Source: Parapedobacter tibetensis
GTDB lineage: Bacteria; Bacteroidota; Bacteroidia; Sphingobacteriales; Sphingobacteriaceae
NCBI RefSeq assembly: GCF_024704835.1
Contig: NZ_JAMXBE010000009.1
Location: forward strand, 154,779 to 218,778
DNA length: 64,000 bases
Direction of reading: 5' to 3'
Shown here: piece by piece, positions 15,384-23,571 of the stretch
Layout: each line of letters begins with the position of its first letter
Position numbering within the stretch: the stretch's first letter is position 1
The notes under the pieces: generated by a model
Database searches by the model: none
What the model saw: the letters and a program-made list of their open reading frames with translations, nothing else
Told to the model about the DNA's origin: nothing
Translations under genes and position numbers: made by a program

Positions 15384-15699
15384 CAATCCGTTTGACCAGC
15401 TGGTAACGGATCGTTAACAGGGCAGCGCAAATCACCATGGTAGGCACCACCGCTGGAAAAAATACGGCTTTCCCGATGGCCAGGGTGCGTGCCCTCCCGC
15501 TCAATCCCTCAGGTATCTCGATAGCCATGATCTCTTCCGCAAAAAAATAAAACCATAATGCCATTGACGCCACCAATGTGATCCAGGTGAGCGGGTGTCT
15601 GATTGCCCGCCGATGCACCTGCAACCGTGCCGGCCGAGGTACCAGCCCCAAGATCGGCAATTGCTTGGTCAATTGGTCAATCCGCTTGTCTTCATGCAT
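15361..15699 (-). CDS. Hypothetical two-helix membrane protein
   Basis: 112 residues from the ATG at 15699 (MHEDKRIDQL), chosen because the earlier ATG at 15726 lies inside the preceding gene. Two membrane helices are clear (WITLVASMALWFYFFAEEI and FFPAVVPTMVICAALLTIRY) within basic cytoplasmic ends. It starts 10 bases after the MuiA-family gene and is probably in its operon. Function unknown. Confidence 0.6.
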   Translation of the reverse strand: MHEDKRIDQLTKQLPILGLVPRPARLQVHRRAIRHPLTWITLVASMALWFYFFAEEIMAIEIPEGLSGRARTLAIGKAVFFPAVVPTMVICAALLTIRYQLVKRIVKKEYGA

Positions 15700-15709
15700 A
15701 CCTTTATGC

Positions 15710-17311
15710 TTATAGATTAATTGCACTGTCTTTGGGAAAACGCACCTCGTACTCGATGCGCACCGCCTTCGACTCCCCCGGCTTCAGCGACAACACCCAT
15801 TTCAGCCGGCCTTTTTCCTCATCGTTTGTGGCACCGCTCGTTTCCAATAATTTTACGCGGATCGCATCGTCGGCCGAAATCGGATAAGGCTCTTCAAGCG
15901 TTAGGTCTATGGGGGTGGATTTGTGGTTCTGCACCATTATTTCATAGGTGAACGTTTGCTTGCTTTGGTTACCGATCCGTTGAACGGTACGGTTCTCGTC
16001 TACGCGTGTCCGACTGATGGCCACACGGTCATCCCGACCCATGCTCAGCCGCAGCGTATCCCCCGTCTGCTTAGGGTCTACGGTTGCCCGGCCTACATAG
16101 GCATTCTCCACGATCAGGTTGGCTTCGCCAGCCAACAGGTTGAGCTTCCGGTAATCCGTCACCTCCGCCACTAAAAACGCATCGAGGTCAAATTTAGGGG
16201 CAGCATAATAATGGTAACGCGCAGGGTGGTCTACTTGCTGCAAAATCACACCATGCGGTTTGCCGTTTGCAGCGATATCATACGGCACAGGAGCATGGAA
16301 ACGGAGGTTAAGCTGGCTTTCCTGCACCTGCATGGGTATCGCGACGTATTCGCTCCGCTTGGACTGGGCGGTTGCCACCTCTTCCAATTCCATATTCTCC
16401 ATGGCGAGGTCTGCTTCGGACGCATACAGCGGCCGTGGCGTTGGCGGCACCACCTGCAAGAACCACGGATCGAACTGCGGCGCGGTACCGGCACGGGCAG
16501 GCGATCCGGTAGCCAGCGTGAGCGCCACCTGCTTCCAATCGACACCGGTTTCCTGCCGTACCTGTGCCTTGTAAACCAGCGACAGCGGAGAAGCAACATC
16601 GTTTACACGCAGGTCGTAAAAGGCCGTCCACCCCGCTGCCGTGGTCACATATCGGATGGCGATGGGAGCATCCGTATCGCGCTCAGCGAATAATTGCAAA
16701 TCCAACTGGCTTCCGCTGCCACCGATGGATGCTTCCACCGCCTTCAAGGCTTTTTCCAGCCTATCCAATTGGCTTTGTGTCCGTTTTTTCGCCGCATTGA
16801 GCGTAATGATACGGCCCCGCACAGCAAGCCGCTCCTGCTTGTAGTAGTCGATGAACCGCTTTAATTGGTCAATGGTCAGTGCGCCCTCCTTTCCAGCCAG
16901 CTGCTGATTTTCATCCAGCAGTACTAATGTACCCTCTTCGGCCAGCTGTTGGTTCCGGATTTCTTCCAGTTCCTGCTTGATCCGGTCGACGCTATCGGCT
17001 ATTTGACGATACTTCGGATGGTCGTCGAGCGCTCCCATCCGGTCCGCATCGGCAGCGGCCTGTTGCACCGATAGGAGACTCACCCCTTCGGGCAGATCAA
17101 TCCGCAGCGACCGTTCGTCCAGCGACCGCGCGATCCCGGCGATACGCAGCGTGTTGGCGCCTTGGTTTAAACGCAACCGAGCCCGATGCATCAACTCGGC
17201 GCCTTGCCTATACACGATAGCTGAGTCTAGCTTGGCCACCGTGGGTGAGGACTGCGCGAACACAGCATTCCCCATATATCCTGCGAATACAAAAAACAGC
17301 AACTTCTTCAT
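15710..17311 (-). CDS. MuiA-family (DUF4139/DUF4140) secreted protein
   Basis: About 533 residues. The start is set at MKKLLFFVFAGYMGNAVFA, a clean signal peptide 11 residues after the first in-frame ATG. The N-terminal DUF4140 part (VYRQGAELMHRARLRLNQGA...RIAGIARSLDERSLRIDLPEG) is followed by a coiled coil (about residues 90-190) and a DUF4139 beta region (ADAPIAIRYVTTAAGW-type strand, Y-D-L, VRQETGVDWKQVALTLATG). The family is named after 'mucoidy inhibitor A', but its molecular role in Bacteroidota is not established. The downstream membrane gene is probably co-transcribed. Confidence 0.85.
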   Translation of the reverse strand: MKKLLFFVFAGYMGNAVFAQSSPTVAKLDSAIVYRQGAELMHRARLRLNQGANTLRIAGIARSLDERSLRIDLPEGVSLLSVQQAAADADRMGALDDHPKYRQIADSVDRIKQELEEIRNQQLAEEGTLVLLDENQQLAGKEGALTIDQLKRFIDYYKQERLAVRGRIITLNAAKKRTQSQLDRLEKALKAVEASIGGSGSQLDLQLFAERDTDAPIAIRYVTTAAGWTAFYDLRVNDVASPLSLVYKAQVRQETGVDWKQVALTLATGSPARAGTAPQFDPWFLQVVPPTPRPLYASEADLAMENMELEEVATAQSKRSEYVAIPMQVQESQLNLRFHAPVPYDIAANGKPHGVILQQVDHPARYHYYAAPKFDLDAFLVAEVTDYRKLNLLAGEANLIVENAYVGRATVDPKQTGDTLRLSMGRDDRVAISRTRVDENRTVQRIGNQSKQTFTYEIMVQNHKSTPIDLTLEEPYPISADDAIRVKLLETSGATNDEEKGRLKWVLSLKPGESKAVRIEYEVRFPKDSAINL

Positions 17312-17344
17312 GATATCGTTCATTAGTTTATTAACATGTTGCAC

Positions 17345-17652
17345 TACGGATTCCCCAACCTTTCAAATTCCATAAAAAAATCCGAAAATCAAGGGTGCAA
17401 TATCGGTTAAGGGATGCTCAGGGTCAATCGGCGTTTTAAATGTGCCGACGATCGATTAGTATTCGCTGGAAACCATTGGTGCCTATTGTGCTTTACGGCG
17501 ACGCCCCGTTTTAGGATGCCCAATCCATCCTTTTTCTTGTTCGGTATCCGCTATTGAAATGCGCGCATTGGTAGGTTAGATAGGGTGTCACGATCATCAG
17601 TTCAGCCGGGATAAAATGCAGCTTTTCGGCCAATGTATTCGCCGCGGGGTGC
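17345..17652. other. Intergenic stretch with a possible short coding relic
   Basis: About 310 bases without a supportable gene. One minus-strand frame gives a 30-codon stretch, ARISIADTEQEKGWIGHPKT-GRRRKAQ, ending at TAG (near 17490), which is protein-like but has no start codon and no recognised family. No terminator or consensus promoter is visible. Confidence 0.3.
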
Positions 17653-18024
17653 ATGGCGGTATTTGCCTTACTGTTTACCGTGTTGCTTTTAGCTACCGCA
17701 GCCGGATATTGGTATTTCCTGCACGATATATTGTTCTGGTTTTTTGAAGCCCGGGTATACTCCGTTGTAGGTTATCTGGGCCTGTTCGCCAGCATATGCT
17801 TCGTCATCTGGGTGGCGGCCCGGGTGTATAACCGGATCTATGGCACCCACATCCGCTGGAACCTCTCTGCGGTCGATCTTACGCTGAAAAGCCGGAAAAC
17901 GAGTAGTTGCATATCCCTTGGTTCCATTCATAAATTCACTACACTGGCGCGAAACAACAAACTTTGCCGCCTCACCATCGTGGCCGATTGTCCTGTTAGC
18001 TGTCGTTGCTTTATTCAGATATAA
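17653..18024 (+). CDS. Hypothetical membrane protein, doubtful C-terminus
   Basis: 123 codons. The first 75 or so look real: two membrane helices (FALLFTVLLLATAAGYWYFL and VVGYLGLFASICFVIWVAA) joined by an aromatic loop, then a basic tail. After about residue 85 the composition changes to Ser/Cys/Arg-rich text at the edge of the AT-rich islet, which suggests that the original 3' end was replaced. The frame runs 14 bases into the convergent VOC gene. Confidence 0.4.
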   Translation: MAVFALLFTVLLLATAAGYWYFLHDILFWFFEARVYSVVGYLGLFASICFVIWVAARVYNRIYGTHIRWNLSAVDLTLKSRKTSSCISLGSIHKFTTLARNNKLCRLTIVADCPVSCRCFIQI

Positions 18025-18379
18025 TTAAGTAATAATCGTCCAAATCTCTCAAAGTGAACTGATTTTTAAGTGAGTTTTCGTTGTAATGAATTTCTTTCTG
18101 AATATTTGCATTGAGCTTTTGTGCATTTTCCAATACCCGATTTAAGTTGTTAACACGGAAGAGGAGAATCAGTCCGTTTCCAATCTCCTTTTCAGGATTC
18201 AACATTGTCGGATGTTCGTGTTCTCCCCATTTATGTAAGCAAAGGACAACTGTATTCTCATTTGTCAGGATTTCAAAAGTCTCTCCACCGTGTTCACTTT
18301 TACAACCTAACAAGTTTTGATAAAACTCCGAACTTTTAGGAACGTTTTTTACTGCAATTATTGTCTCAGCTTTTACCAT
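18011..18379 (-). CDS. VOC-family (glyoxalase/bleomycin-resistance fold) protein
   Basis: 122 residues with one VOC module: AETIIAVKNVPKSSEFYQNL (first beta-alpha unit), CKSEHGGETFEIL, VVLCLHKWGEHEHP, then FRVNNLNRVLENAQKLNANI and a closing strand DDYYLIISE. Metal ligands of a classical glyoxalase are not all obvious, so the reaction is unknown; members bind or modify small molecules. Codon usage is visibly AT-richer than in the genes around 10-17 kb, part of a likely acquired islet. Confidence 0.8.
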   Translation of the reverse strand: MVKAETIIAVKNVPKSSEFYQNLLGCKSEHGGETFEILTNENTVVLCLHKWGEHEHPTMLNPEKEIGNGLILLFRVNNLNRVLENAQKLNANIQKEIHYNENSLKNQFTLRDLDDYYLIISE

Positions 18380-18418
18380 ACTCTACTTGGTTGACAACTA
18401 ACGGACTGGGCTTTGGTT

Positions 18419-18904
18419 TTATTGAACTGAATGTAGTCCTAATTTGTTCCCTTCGGTGTCGATGAATAATGCAAAATATCCAATTTCGGGACTGATTTCG
18501 GTTTTCGGTACGATTACTTGTCCTCCGTTTTGTTCTACGTTGTCAAGCATGGGTTGTAAGTCGTCTCCCGCGTTCAGATATAGGACGGCTCCGTCTGTTG
18601 TCGGTTTGTAATCGTCGCCTTTTACCAACACAACATTTATTGTTTCACCATCGCTTGGCAAAACGCCCATTTGCGTTCCATCCATATCAACTTCTTCGAT
18701 AGCTACGCCTAAAATAGTCTGGTAAAATTTTACTGCTCTTGGAAAATCAGTTGTTGGTATTTCTACGATTGAAATTAAATTGTTCATATTATTTGTTCTT
18801 TGAGTTTGCGTATTTTCTGCTTTTTCTTGCTCGGATTTCACGTTGTTACAAGCCGAAAGTCCGATCACAATTAATGACATTGAATAGATTATTATTTTTT
18901 CCAT
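18419..18904 (-). CDS. VOC-family protein with a lipoprotein-type leader
   Basis: 161 residues. The VOC domain starts at MNNLISIVEIPTTDFPRAVK (residue 40) and shows FYQTILGVAIEEVDMDGTQM, AVLYLNAGDDLQPMLDNVEQ, GGQVIVPKTEI and FALFIDTEGNKLGLHS, the usual bacterial VOC pattern. In front lies MEKIIIYSMSLIVIGLSAC, a convincing lipoprotein signal (Cys19) with a polar linker. Either the protein is exported and lipid-anchored, which is uncommon for this family, or the true start is the internal ATG at 18787. It belongs to the AT-rich islet and is next to a second VOC gene. Confidence 0.8.
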   Translation of the reverse strand: MEKIIIYSMSLIVIGLSACNNVKSEQEKAENTQTQRTNNMNNLISIVEIPTTDFPRAVKFYQTILGVAIEEVDMDGTQMGVLPSDGETINVVLVKGDDYKPTTDGAVLYLNAGDDLQPMLDNVEQNGGQVIVPKTEISPEIGYFALFIDTEGNKLGLHSVQ

Positions 18905-18973
18905 TTTTACATCTTATTCTTGGGTGTAAAATTAAAATGTCAGTAAACGACAAAATTGTAAAAATGCGACACC

Positions 18974-19795
18974 TTAATCTTCGGTATAAAAAAGTGCAGA
19001 AAGTGCCATTTGCTTGTCTTCCAAAAATTCTTTCGGGTTGGTTCCCGTGAATTCCCTGAAGTCTTTGATGAAGTGAGCCTGATCGTAATACTCGCTTTCG
19101 TAGGCAATTTTAGTCAGTGTTTCGGTCTTTTGGTTCAGCAACATTTTTAACGCCGTCTGCAATCGGATAACTTTCCCTAATTGTTTTGGACTAATGCCGA
19201 TCTGCTTTAAAAATTTTCTTTCGAGCTGTCTTCTCTTTGATAAATCTTCTTTGAGGATTGCGTTTATAGGCGAACTTCCGTTGGTCGAAAGAAGCATGTC
19301 AATGGTCGTTTTTACGATATTATCAATCGTTGCTTTTTCGTTGAGTTTGTTTAGAAGAAAGGTTTCAATAATTTCAATTCGTTGTTGTATATCAGTTGCT
19401 TGAATGATTTCTCGTTCTAAATCACTCGCTATGGTTTCTCCGAAAAGTTGGGCGATTGGCGTTTCCTTGTTTGCCAGATTTTTGATTGGCGTAGTTACGA
19501 AGTTTGTAATGCCGTAAGGGTAGAAGCGGACTGCAAAAGTATTCACATACCCTGTCGGCTGAATGTAAAAAGATTCAATCGTTTGTCCGAGGACCATTGC
19601 ACGGGGTTGAAGAATAAAATCGCTTTCGGAAGTAAAACGTTTGATGTCGTCCCCGAGAATAAAAGCCATTTCAACGCATCCATCGGGAACGATCCGTTGC
19701 CTTTCAGAATTGCTTTCGGCAGGCACTTCCAAAGTCCAGTAACATTTTACCAGCGATTTTAAGTCATTTTGGGGTTGAAATGTTTGGTAGTTCAT
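18974..19795 (-). CDS. AraC-family transcriptional regulator
   Basis: 273 residues from MNYQTFQPQNDLKSLVKCYW; an upstream in-frame ATG at 19867 gives an unlikely extension. The N-terminal DUF6597-like sensing domain (about residues 1-110, including LVKCYWTLEVPAES, IVPDGCVEMAFILGD) is followed by a C-terminal AraC helix-turn-helix pair: RRQLERKFLKQIGISPKQLG, then LTKIAYESEYYDQAHFIKDF and FTGTNPKEF. It should be a cytoplasmic activator, perhaps of the neighbouring VOC genes that it precedes on the same strand. Confidence 0.85.
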   Translation of the reverse strand: MNYQTFQPQNDLKSLVKCYWTLEVPAESNSERQRIVPDGCVEMAFILGDDIKRFTSESDFILQPRAMVLGQTIESFYIQPTGYVNTFAVRFYPYGITNFVTTPIKNLANKETPIAQLFGETIASDLEREIIQATDIQQRIEIIETFLLNKLNEKATIDNIVKTTIDMLLSTNGSSPINAILKEDLSKRRQLERKFLKQIGISPKQLGKVIRLQTALKMLLNQKTETLTKIAYESEYYDQAHFIKDFREFTGTNPKEFLEDKQMALSALFYTED

Positions 19796-19959
19796 TCTTT
19801 GATGCAGTTTGTTGTTAGAATGTCGCCAAACAGGCTGGATATCGGCCAAGCCAGGTAATGGAAGCACTTCCGTTCGGCTAATCTACAAAAGTTTATTAGA
19901 AGCGCAAAGGCTGAAGTTTTACCTAAACCCTGCTTTCGCCATGCAATAGCGGGGCAGTT

Positions 19960-20397
19960 TTATCGAATAATGATGGATTGCAATGAAGATCCTGCGGTGT
20001 GTATCAATGGTTGGTTGAACACCCTATTTAAAAGAAAATGTTTCTGCCGGATATTAAGCTTTTCGTAGAGCTTCGGAAGGTCAGTCAACTTGGGTAACAA
20101 CTTTTTCAGGCGCGTCCACCTGTCTTGGTTGTTATGCTTCAATCGTTTCAGTTCACGTTCAAAATGAGCCTTTTCTTCTGAGTATTTGCCGAACCATTTT
20201 TTATAGGTGCTGGCTTCTATTTCATCATTCATGATGATCTTGTCGTTTTTAGTCTTCAATACGCTAAAGCTGACTTGGTAAATTTGCTTCAACAGTTTTT
20301 TTACATTAATAAAGTAAGGAGATAATATAAACAAAACTTTACTCCCTTTGTTCCTCTTCAAACAGCTACCCACTACGTGATAATTACGAGCGGACAA
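19960..20397 (-). pseudogene. Relic of a large serine recombinase C-terminus
   Basis: From about 20260 the minus frame reads KNDKIIMNDEIEASTYKKWF, then GKYSEEKAHFERELKRL, then LLPKLTDLPKLYEKLNIRQK, then HFLLNRVFNQ. This coiled-coil 'ND.I....YKKWF.KY..Ek..l..ei..L' pattern and the 'LP.L..L...Y.....Q..LLN.vF' end are the C-terminal region of Bacteroidota-type large serine recombinases. The catalytic resolvase and recombinase domains are missing and the far N-terminal residues of this frame look random. It suggests that the surrounding AT-rich islet arrived with a mobile element that has since decayed. Confidence 0.5.
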
Positions 20398-20525
20398 CGA
20401 AAATTTGGAGCGAAGCGATTTTTTTTAAAATTTTGTGCGGGTGGACAGTCTTTCGTTGACTTTTAGAAAAAAATTATCGAACAGAGAATCACCTAACAGG
20501 ACCTAACAACATTTTGGAGATTAAG

Positions 20526-20918
20526 ATGAACGCAGAAATTCAAGCATATAACGACAGACAAACAACGGTTGACAAAGAAATTTGCGACTTGCTCGCAACG
20601 ACAATTGACAGCGAACTGACTGAAGCGGAATGCAAAATTTGGCACGCACACCCTGTTTGGTTTTTGGACGGTAATCCAATTGTTGGTTACAGCAATCAGA
20701 AAGCAGGCTGGCATTTGATGTTTTGGAGCGGTGCCGATTTTGAAGAAGAAAAATTAAATGTAATAGGCAAAAAATTTAAAGACGCTTCTGTTTTCTACAC
20801 TGCAGTTGAACAAATCAATACAGAAGACCTTAAACGTTGGCTGAAAAAATCAAAAGAAATTCAGTGGGACTATAAAAACATAGTAAAAAGAAAAGGCCAA
20901 TTAGAAAGGTTGGAATAA
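20526..20918 (+). CDS. DUF1801 family protein
   Basis: 130 residues from MNAEIQAYNDRQ (an upstream ATG at 20514 is less likely). Family features are the opening 'I..Y....... ..I..LL...I...L.EAE.KIWHAHPVWF', GNPIVGYSNQKAGWHLMFWS with its Trp/Phe-rich core, and a helical end. DUF1801 proteins adopt a small YdhG-like fold with unknown function. It is AT-rich and shares orientation with the DUF2200 gene 20 bases downstream, so the two are probably one transcript within the islet. Confidence 0.7.
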   Translation: MNAEIQAYNDRQTTVDKEICDLLATTIDSELTEAECKIWHAHPVWFLDGNPIVGYSNQKAGWHLMFWSGADFEEEKLNVIGKKFKDASVFYTAVEQINTEDLKRWLKKSKEIQWDYKNIVKRKGQLERLE

Positions 20919-20938
20919 TATGAGAGATTAACGTTAAA

Positions 20939-21313
20939 ATGCAAGGTATGAACAACGCAAACAAACACCATGAGCGTATTGCAAAAATGACCTTCGCCTC
21001 GGTCTATCCTATGTATCTAGAAAAAGTGGAGAAGAAAGGTAGAACGAAAGAAGAATTGCATCAAGTAATTGAGTGGCTAACTAGCTTCGATAACCAGAAG
21101 TTGCAAGACTTAATTGAAAAAAAAGTAACTTTTGAAACATTCTTTCAAAATGCTTCATTAAACCCAAATGCACACCTCATTACAGGAGTAATATGTGGAT
21201 ATCGTGTGGAAGAAATCGAAAATCCGTTAACGCAACAAGTTAGGTATTTAGACAAGTTGGTGGATGAATTGGCGAAAGGTCGTAAGATGGAGAAGATTTT
21301 GCGAGTTGCGTAG
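20939..21313 (+). CDS. DUF2200 family protein
   Basis: 124 residues (a start at the fourth codon, ATG 20948, is also possible). It has the full family signature: [73 protein letters not shown] and the closing [20 protein letters not shown]. The function of this short conserved cytoplasmic protein is unknown. It is the last gene of the AT-rich islet; composition returns to normal within the next 100 bases. Confidence 0.85.
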   Translation: MQGMNNANKHHERIAKMTFASVYPMYLEKVEKKGRTKEELHQVIEWLTSFDNQKLQDLIEKKVTFETFFQNASLNPNAHLITGVICGYRVEEIENPLTQQVRYLDKLVDELAKGRKMEKILRVA

Positions 21314-21410
21314 GAAGACTGGCGAATGAATGGATAACTTTTTGATTACAGAGGAAGCCTTCCGACCAAGCGGATCTGCGCGTCCCTTTACCCATATATC
21401 TTCAAAAAAT

Positions 21411-21418
21411 TACCTTTG
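21411..21418 (+). promoter_or_regulatory. -7 box TACCTTTG before the sigma-factor gene
   Basis: Exact TAnnTTTG, 82 bases before the sigma start and immediately upstream of the first copy of the 30-bp shared element. The -33 position has only TTTA. Confidence 0.5.
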
Positions 21419-21420
21419 CG

Positions 21421-21450
21421 TTAGAGATTTCACCATGCAGCGTTGTCTTA
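21421..21450 (+). repeat. 30-bp shared element, copy 1 (before ECF sigma)
   Basis: TTAGAGATTTC, ten variable bases, GTTGTCTTA. The same two blocks with the same 10-base spacing occur at 22145-22174 before fecR. The GTC-containing second block and an A/T-rich first block could be the -10 and -35 of an ECF-dependent promoter, i.e. autoregulation; this is inference. Confidence 0.55.
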
Positions 21451-21500
21451 TGGTGGAAGGCCTGGCCGGAGGCGACGCTGGCTGGGCGTCATAAGCATCA

Positions 21501-22097
21501 ATGGATTTGTATACCGAAGCCGAGTTAGCTGCACTGCACGAGCGCTTACGTGCAAATGACGGGAAGGTTTTTGACCAGCTCTTCCGCTTGCTTTATCCTG
21601 CGCTACGGTATTATGCGCTACGCTATTCCCCACAGACCCACATGGCTGAGGAAGCCGCAATGGATAGCCTGCTAAAAGCGTGGGAACGCCGAGCGGAATT
21701 CCAGACGATTGACAACCTCAAGGCGTTCGTCTATACCAGTACCCGCCATACTTGCCTCAACCAACATAAGATGGAAAAACGCAAGATGGACCGTGAAAAC
21801 AGGTATTGGTTGGAGGCTGCTGATGCCGAGCAACCATTTGATGCCCACATCATCGAGGCCGAGGTGCTTATGCAGTTGCGGCAAGCCATCCGTACATTGC
21901 CCACCCAGTGCTCGCAGGTGATGCTGCTTAGCTATGAAGAAGGGTTGAGCGGCAAGGAAATTGCCGAGCGGTTGGGTATCGCCGTCAGCTCAGTTAATAA
22001 TCACAAGGCACGTGGTATCTACCTGCTCCGCAAGTTTTTTGAACAGCACCCAGATGCGTTGTTGCTGCTGTCGGTATTGGGAGTGCATCTGCTGTAG
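21501..22097 (+). CDS. ECF-type RNA polymerase sigma-70 factor
   Basis: 198 residues. Region 2 is visible as FDQLFRLLYPALRYYALRYS...AEEAAMDSLLKAWERR and region 4 as LRQAIRTLPTQCSQVMLLSY, EEGLSGKEIAERLGIAVSSV, NNHKARGIYLLRKF. It directs RNA polymerase to a small regulon and is presumably held by the FecR protein encoded 96 bases downstream. As the first gene of a sigma/FecR/SusC/SusD set it most likely activates that uptake locus when the SusC receptor signals through its STN domain. Confidence 0.9.
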   Translation: MDLYTEAELAALHERLRANDGKVFDQLFRLLYPALRYYALRYSPQTHMAEEAAMDSLLKAWERRAEFQTIDNLKAFVYTSTRHTCLNQHKMEKRKMDRENRYWLEAADAEQPFDAHIIEAEVLMQLRQAIRTLPTQCSQVMLLSYEEGLSGKEIAERLGIAVSSVNNHKARGIYLLRKFFEQHPDALLLLSVLGVHLL

Positions 22098-22144
22098 CGC
22101 GGCCACACTACTTTTCACGCCATGTAGAAAAAAACACACAACGG

Positions 22145-22174
22145 TTAGAGATTTCCTGACTCGGCGTTGTCTTA
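22145..22174 (+). repeat. 30-bp shared element, copy 2 (before fecR)
   Basis: Second copy of TTAGAGATTTC-N10-GTTGTCTTA, ending 19 bases before the FecR ATG. No TAnnTTTG box accompanies this copy, which favours a promoter role for the element itself. GTTGTCTTA alone recurs at 23615-23623 inside the 5' end of susC. Confidence 0.55.
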
Positions 22175-22193
22175 CTAGCAAAAGATAACGACG

Positions 22194-23480
22194 ATGGACA
22201 CGTTCAGCAACTTCCGGATTGCCACCCTCATTGCCAAGCGGCATGCGAATGCCCTTAAACCCGCGGAACGCGAAGAGTTGGTGCGCTGGCTAGTGGCCGA
22301 TGTGCGTCACCGGGAGTTGTACGCTCGGCTGCTGGATAAAGGTTATGTGGCCAAAGGTATACGCGTATTGGACGAAGCCGATACCGAGAGCGCCCTGCAC
22401 AATGTCAATGCACGGCTCGATAAGCCTCGTATACGACCTCGTGGGCGCCGCATCATTTTTTTTCGCAGTATTGCTGCTGCGATTCTCCTAGCTGTAGTGG
22501 GAATTACGGTTTATTCAGTAATGCGTGATCGGTGGTTGGCGGTTGGTGAACAAGCAGCAGATATAGCCGCTGGTGGCAACCAGGCCACGCTGACGCTGGC
22601 CAATGGACGCACAATTGATTTAAGTTCGGAACAATCGGGTATTATCGTCGGCGACGGGATAACGTATACAGATGGAAGCTTTGTGATCAGTCCGGAGGTT
22701 GGAAAATCGAAAAGTCGGAAAGTCGGAAAGTCCGATCTCCTGTCGATCTCCACCCCCAAAGGCGGCACTTATCAGATTACCCTCCCGGATGGAACCCAAG
22801 TCTGGCTCAACGCCGCTTCCATATTGCGGTACCCGTCCAAATTTGACGATAAAGAACGAGTCGTCGAACTCGAAGGCGAAGCCTATTTTCAGGTTAGCAG
22901 TCAGCTATCGGCTATCAGCAGTCAGCCATCAGCAGTTGGCAATAAGGAAAATCAGCGGTCATCCCCCCAATCCGCGTCATCCGTGTTCCATCTGCCTTTT
23001 CTCGTGAAAACGCAAGCCCAAACCGTCGAAGTCCTCGGCACTCAGTTCAATATATTAGCATATCCGGACGAACCCGACACCAAAACTACGTTGTTGGAAG
23101 GAAGTGTGCGCGTGATGGCGGGGATCGACAATCCCATTACACTCAATCCCGGACAGCAAGCCCAGACCCCAAATTTAACTGGCCGGTCAAAAGACTTGAT
23201 CATGGCCAAAACTAGGATTATTAATAACCCGGATATAGATAAAGTACTGGCTTGGAAGAACGGCCTGTTTAATTTTGATGGGGCGAGCCTTGAGGAAATA
23301 ATGCGTCAGCTGGAAAGGTGGTACGATATAGAGGTTGTATATGAAAAAGGAATCCCTGATTTAGCGTTTATCGGTGAAATTGAAAGGTCTTTGTCGCTTT
23401 CCGAAGTATTGAAAGGGTTGAAAATGTCTGGAGTTCATTTTCGGTTGGAAAGCGGGAGACGATTGATCGTTCTTCCTTGA
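22194..23480 (+). CDS. FecR-family anti-sigma factor
   Basis: 428 residues. A cytoplasmic anti-sigma N-terminus (about 1-85), a single membrane helix (IIFFRSIAAAILLAVVGITV) and a periplasmic FecR domain (GGTYQITLPDGTQVWLNAAS, VELEGEAYFQV, QTVEVLGTQFNILAYPDE) are followed by a C-terminal STN-interacting region (LEEIMRQLERWYDIEVVYEK). It relays substrate sensing from SusC to the sigma factor encoded upstream. Two stretches interrupt the normal domain: VGKSKSRKVGKS after about residue 168, and SSQLSAISSQPSAVGNKENQ plus following Ser-rich residues just after GEAYFQV. Both come from short DNA repeats inserted in frame, making the protein longer than typical relatives (about 320-390). Confidence 0.9.
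   Translation: MDTFSNFRIATLIAKRHANALKPAEREELVRWLVADVRHRELYARLLDKGYVAKGIRVLDEADTESALHNVNARLDKPRIRPRGRRIIFFRSIAAAILLAVVGITVYSVMRDRWLAVGEQAADIAAGGNQATLTLANGRTIDLSSEQSGIIVGDGITYTDGSFVISPEVGKSKSRKVGKSDLLSISTPKGGTYQITLPDGTQVWLNAASILRYPSKFDDKERVVELEGEAYFQVSSQLSAISSQPSAVGNKENQRSSPQSASSVFHLPFLVKTQAQTVEVLGTQFNILAYPDEPDTKTTLLEGSVRVMAGIDNPITLNPGQQAQTPNLTGRSKDLIMAKTRIINNPDIDKVLAWKNGLFNFDGASLEEIMRQLERWYDIEVVYEKGIPDLAFIGEIERSLSLSEVLKGLKMSGVHFRLESGRRLIVLP
22699..22736. repeat. Short tandem repeat inserted in fecR (gaaagtcg units)
   Basis: The sequence ggaaaatcgaaaagtcggaa continues with further gaaagtcg-like units. It encodes the basic VGKSKSRKVGKSD insertion and keeps the reading frame. Confidence 0.7.
22894..22942. 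repeat. Heptad repeat tract inserted in fecR
   Basis: Consecutive 7-base units of the form agtcagc/tatcggc/tatcagc/agtcagc/catcagc. It encodes the Ser/Gln-rich insertion after GEAYFQV. Such heptad tracts are usually intergenic in other bacteria; here the tract is translated. Confidence 0.7.
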
Positions 23481-23571
23481 TAACCAATTAATACCGAGAA
23501 TCACAACACGATAACCAAGAACTTTTTTACGGAACGATCACCATTCGATTTTTTTAACTATTGTAAACAAA

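Noticed and set aside
15114..15386. 90-codon minus-strand frame in the 15.0-15.4 kb gap
   Set aside because: Arg/Cys-rich random composition, no start context, no recognisable motif; a plus-strand frame in the same stretch looks more protein-like.
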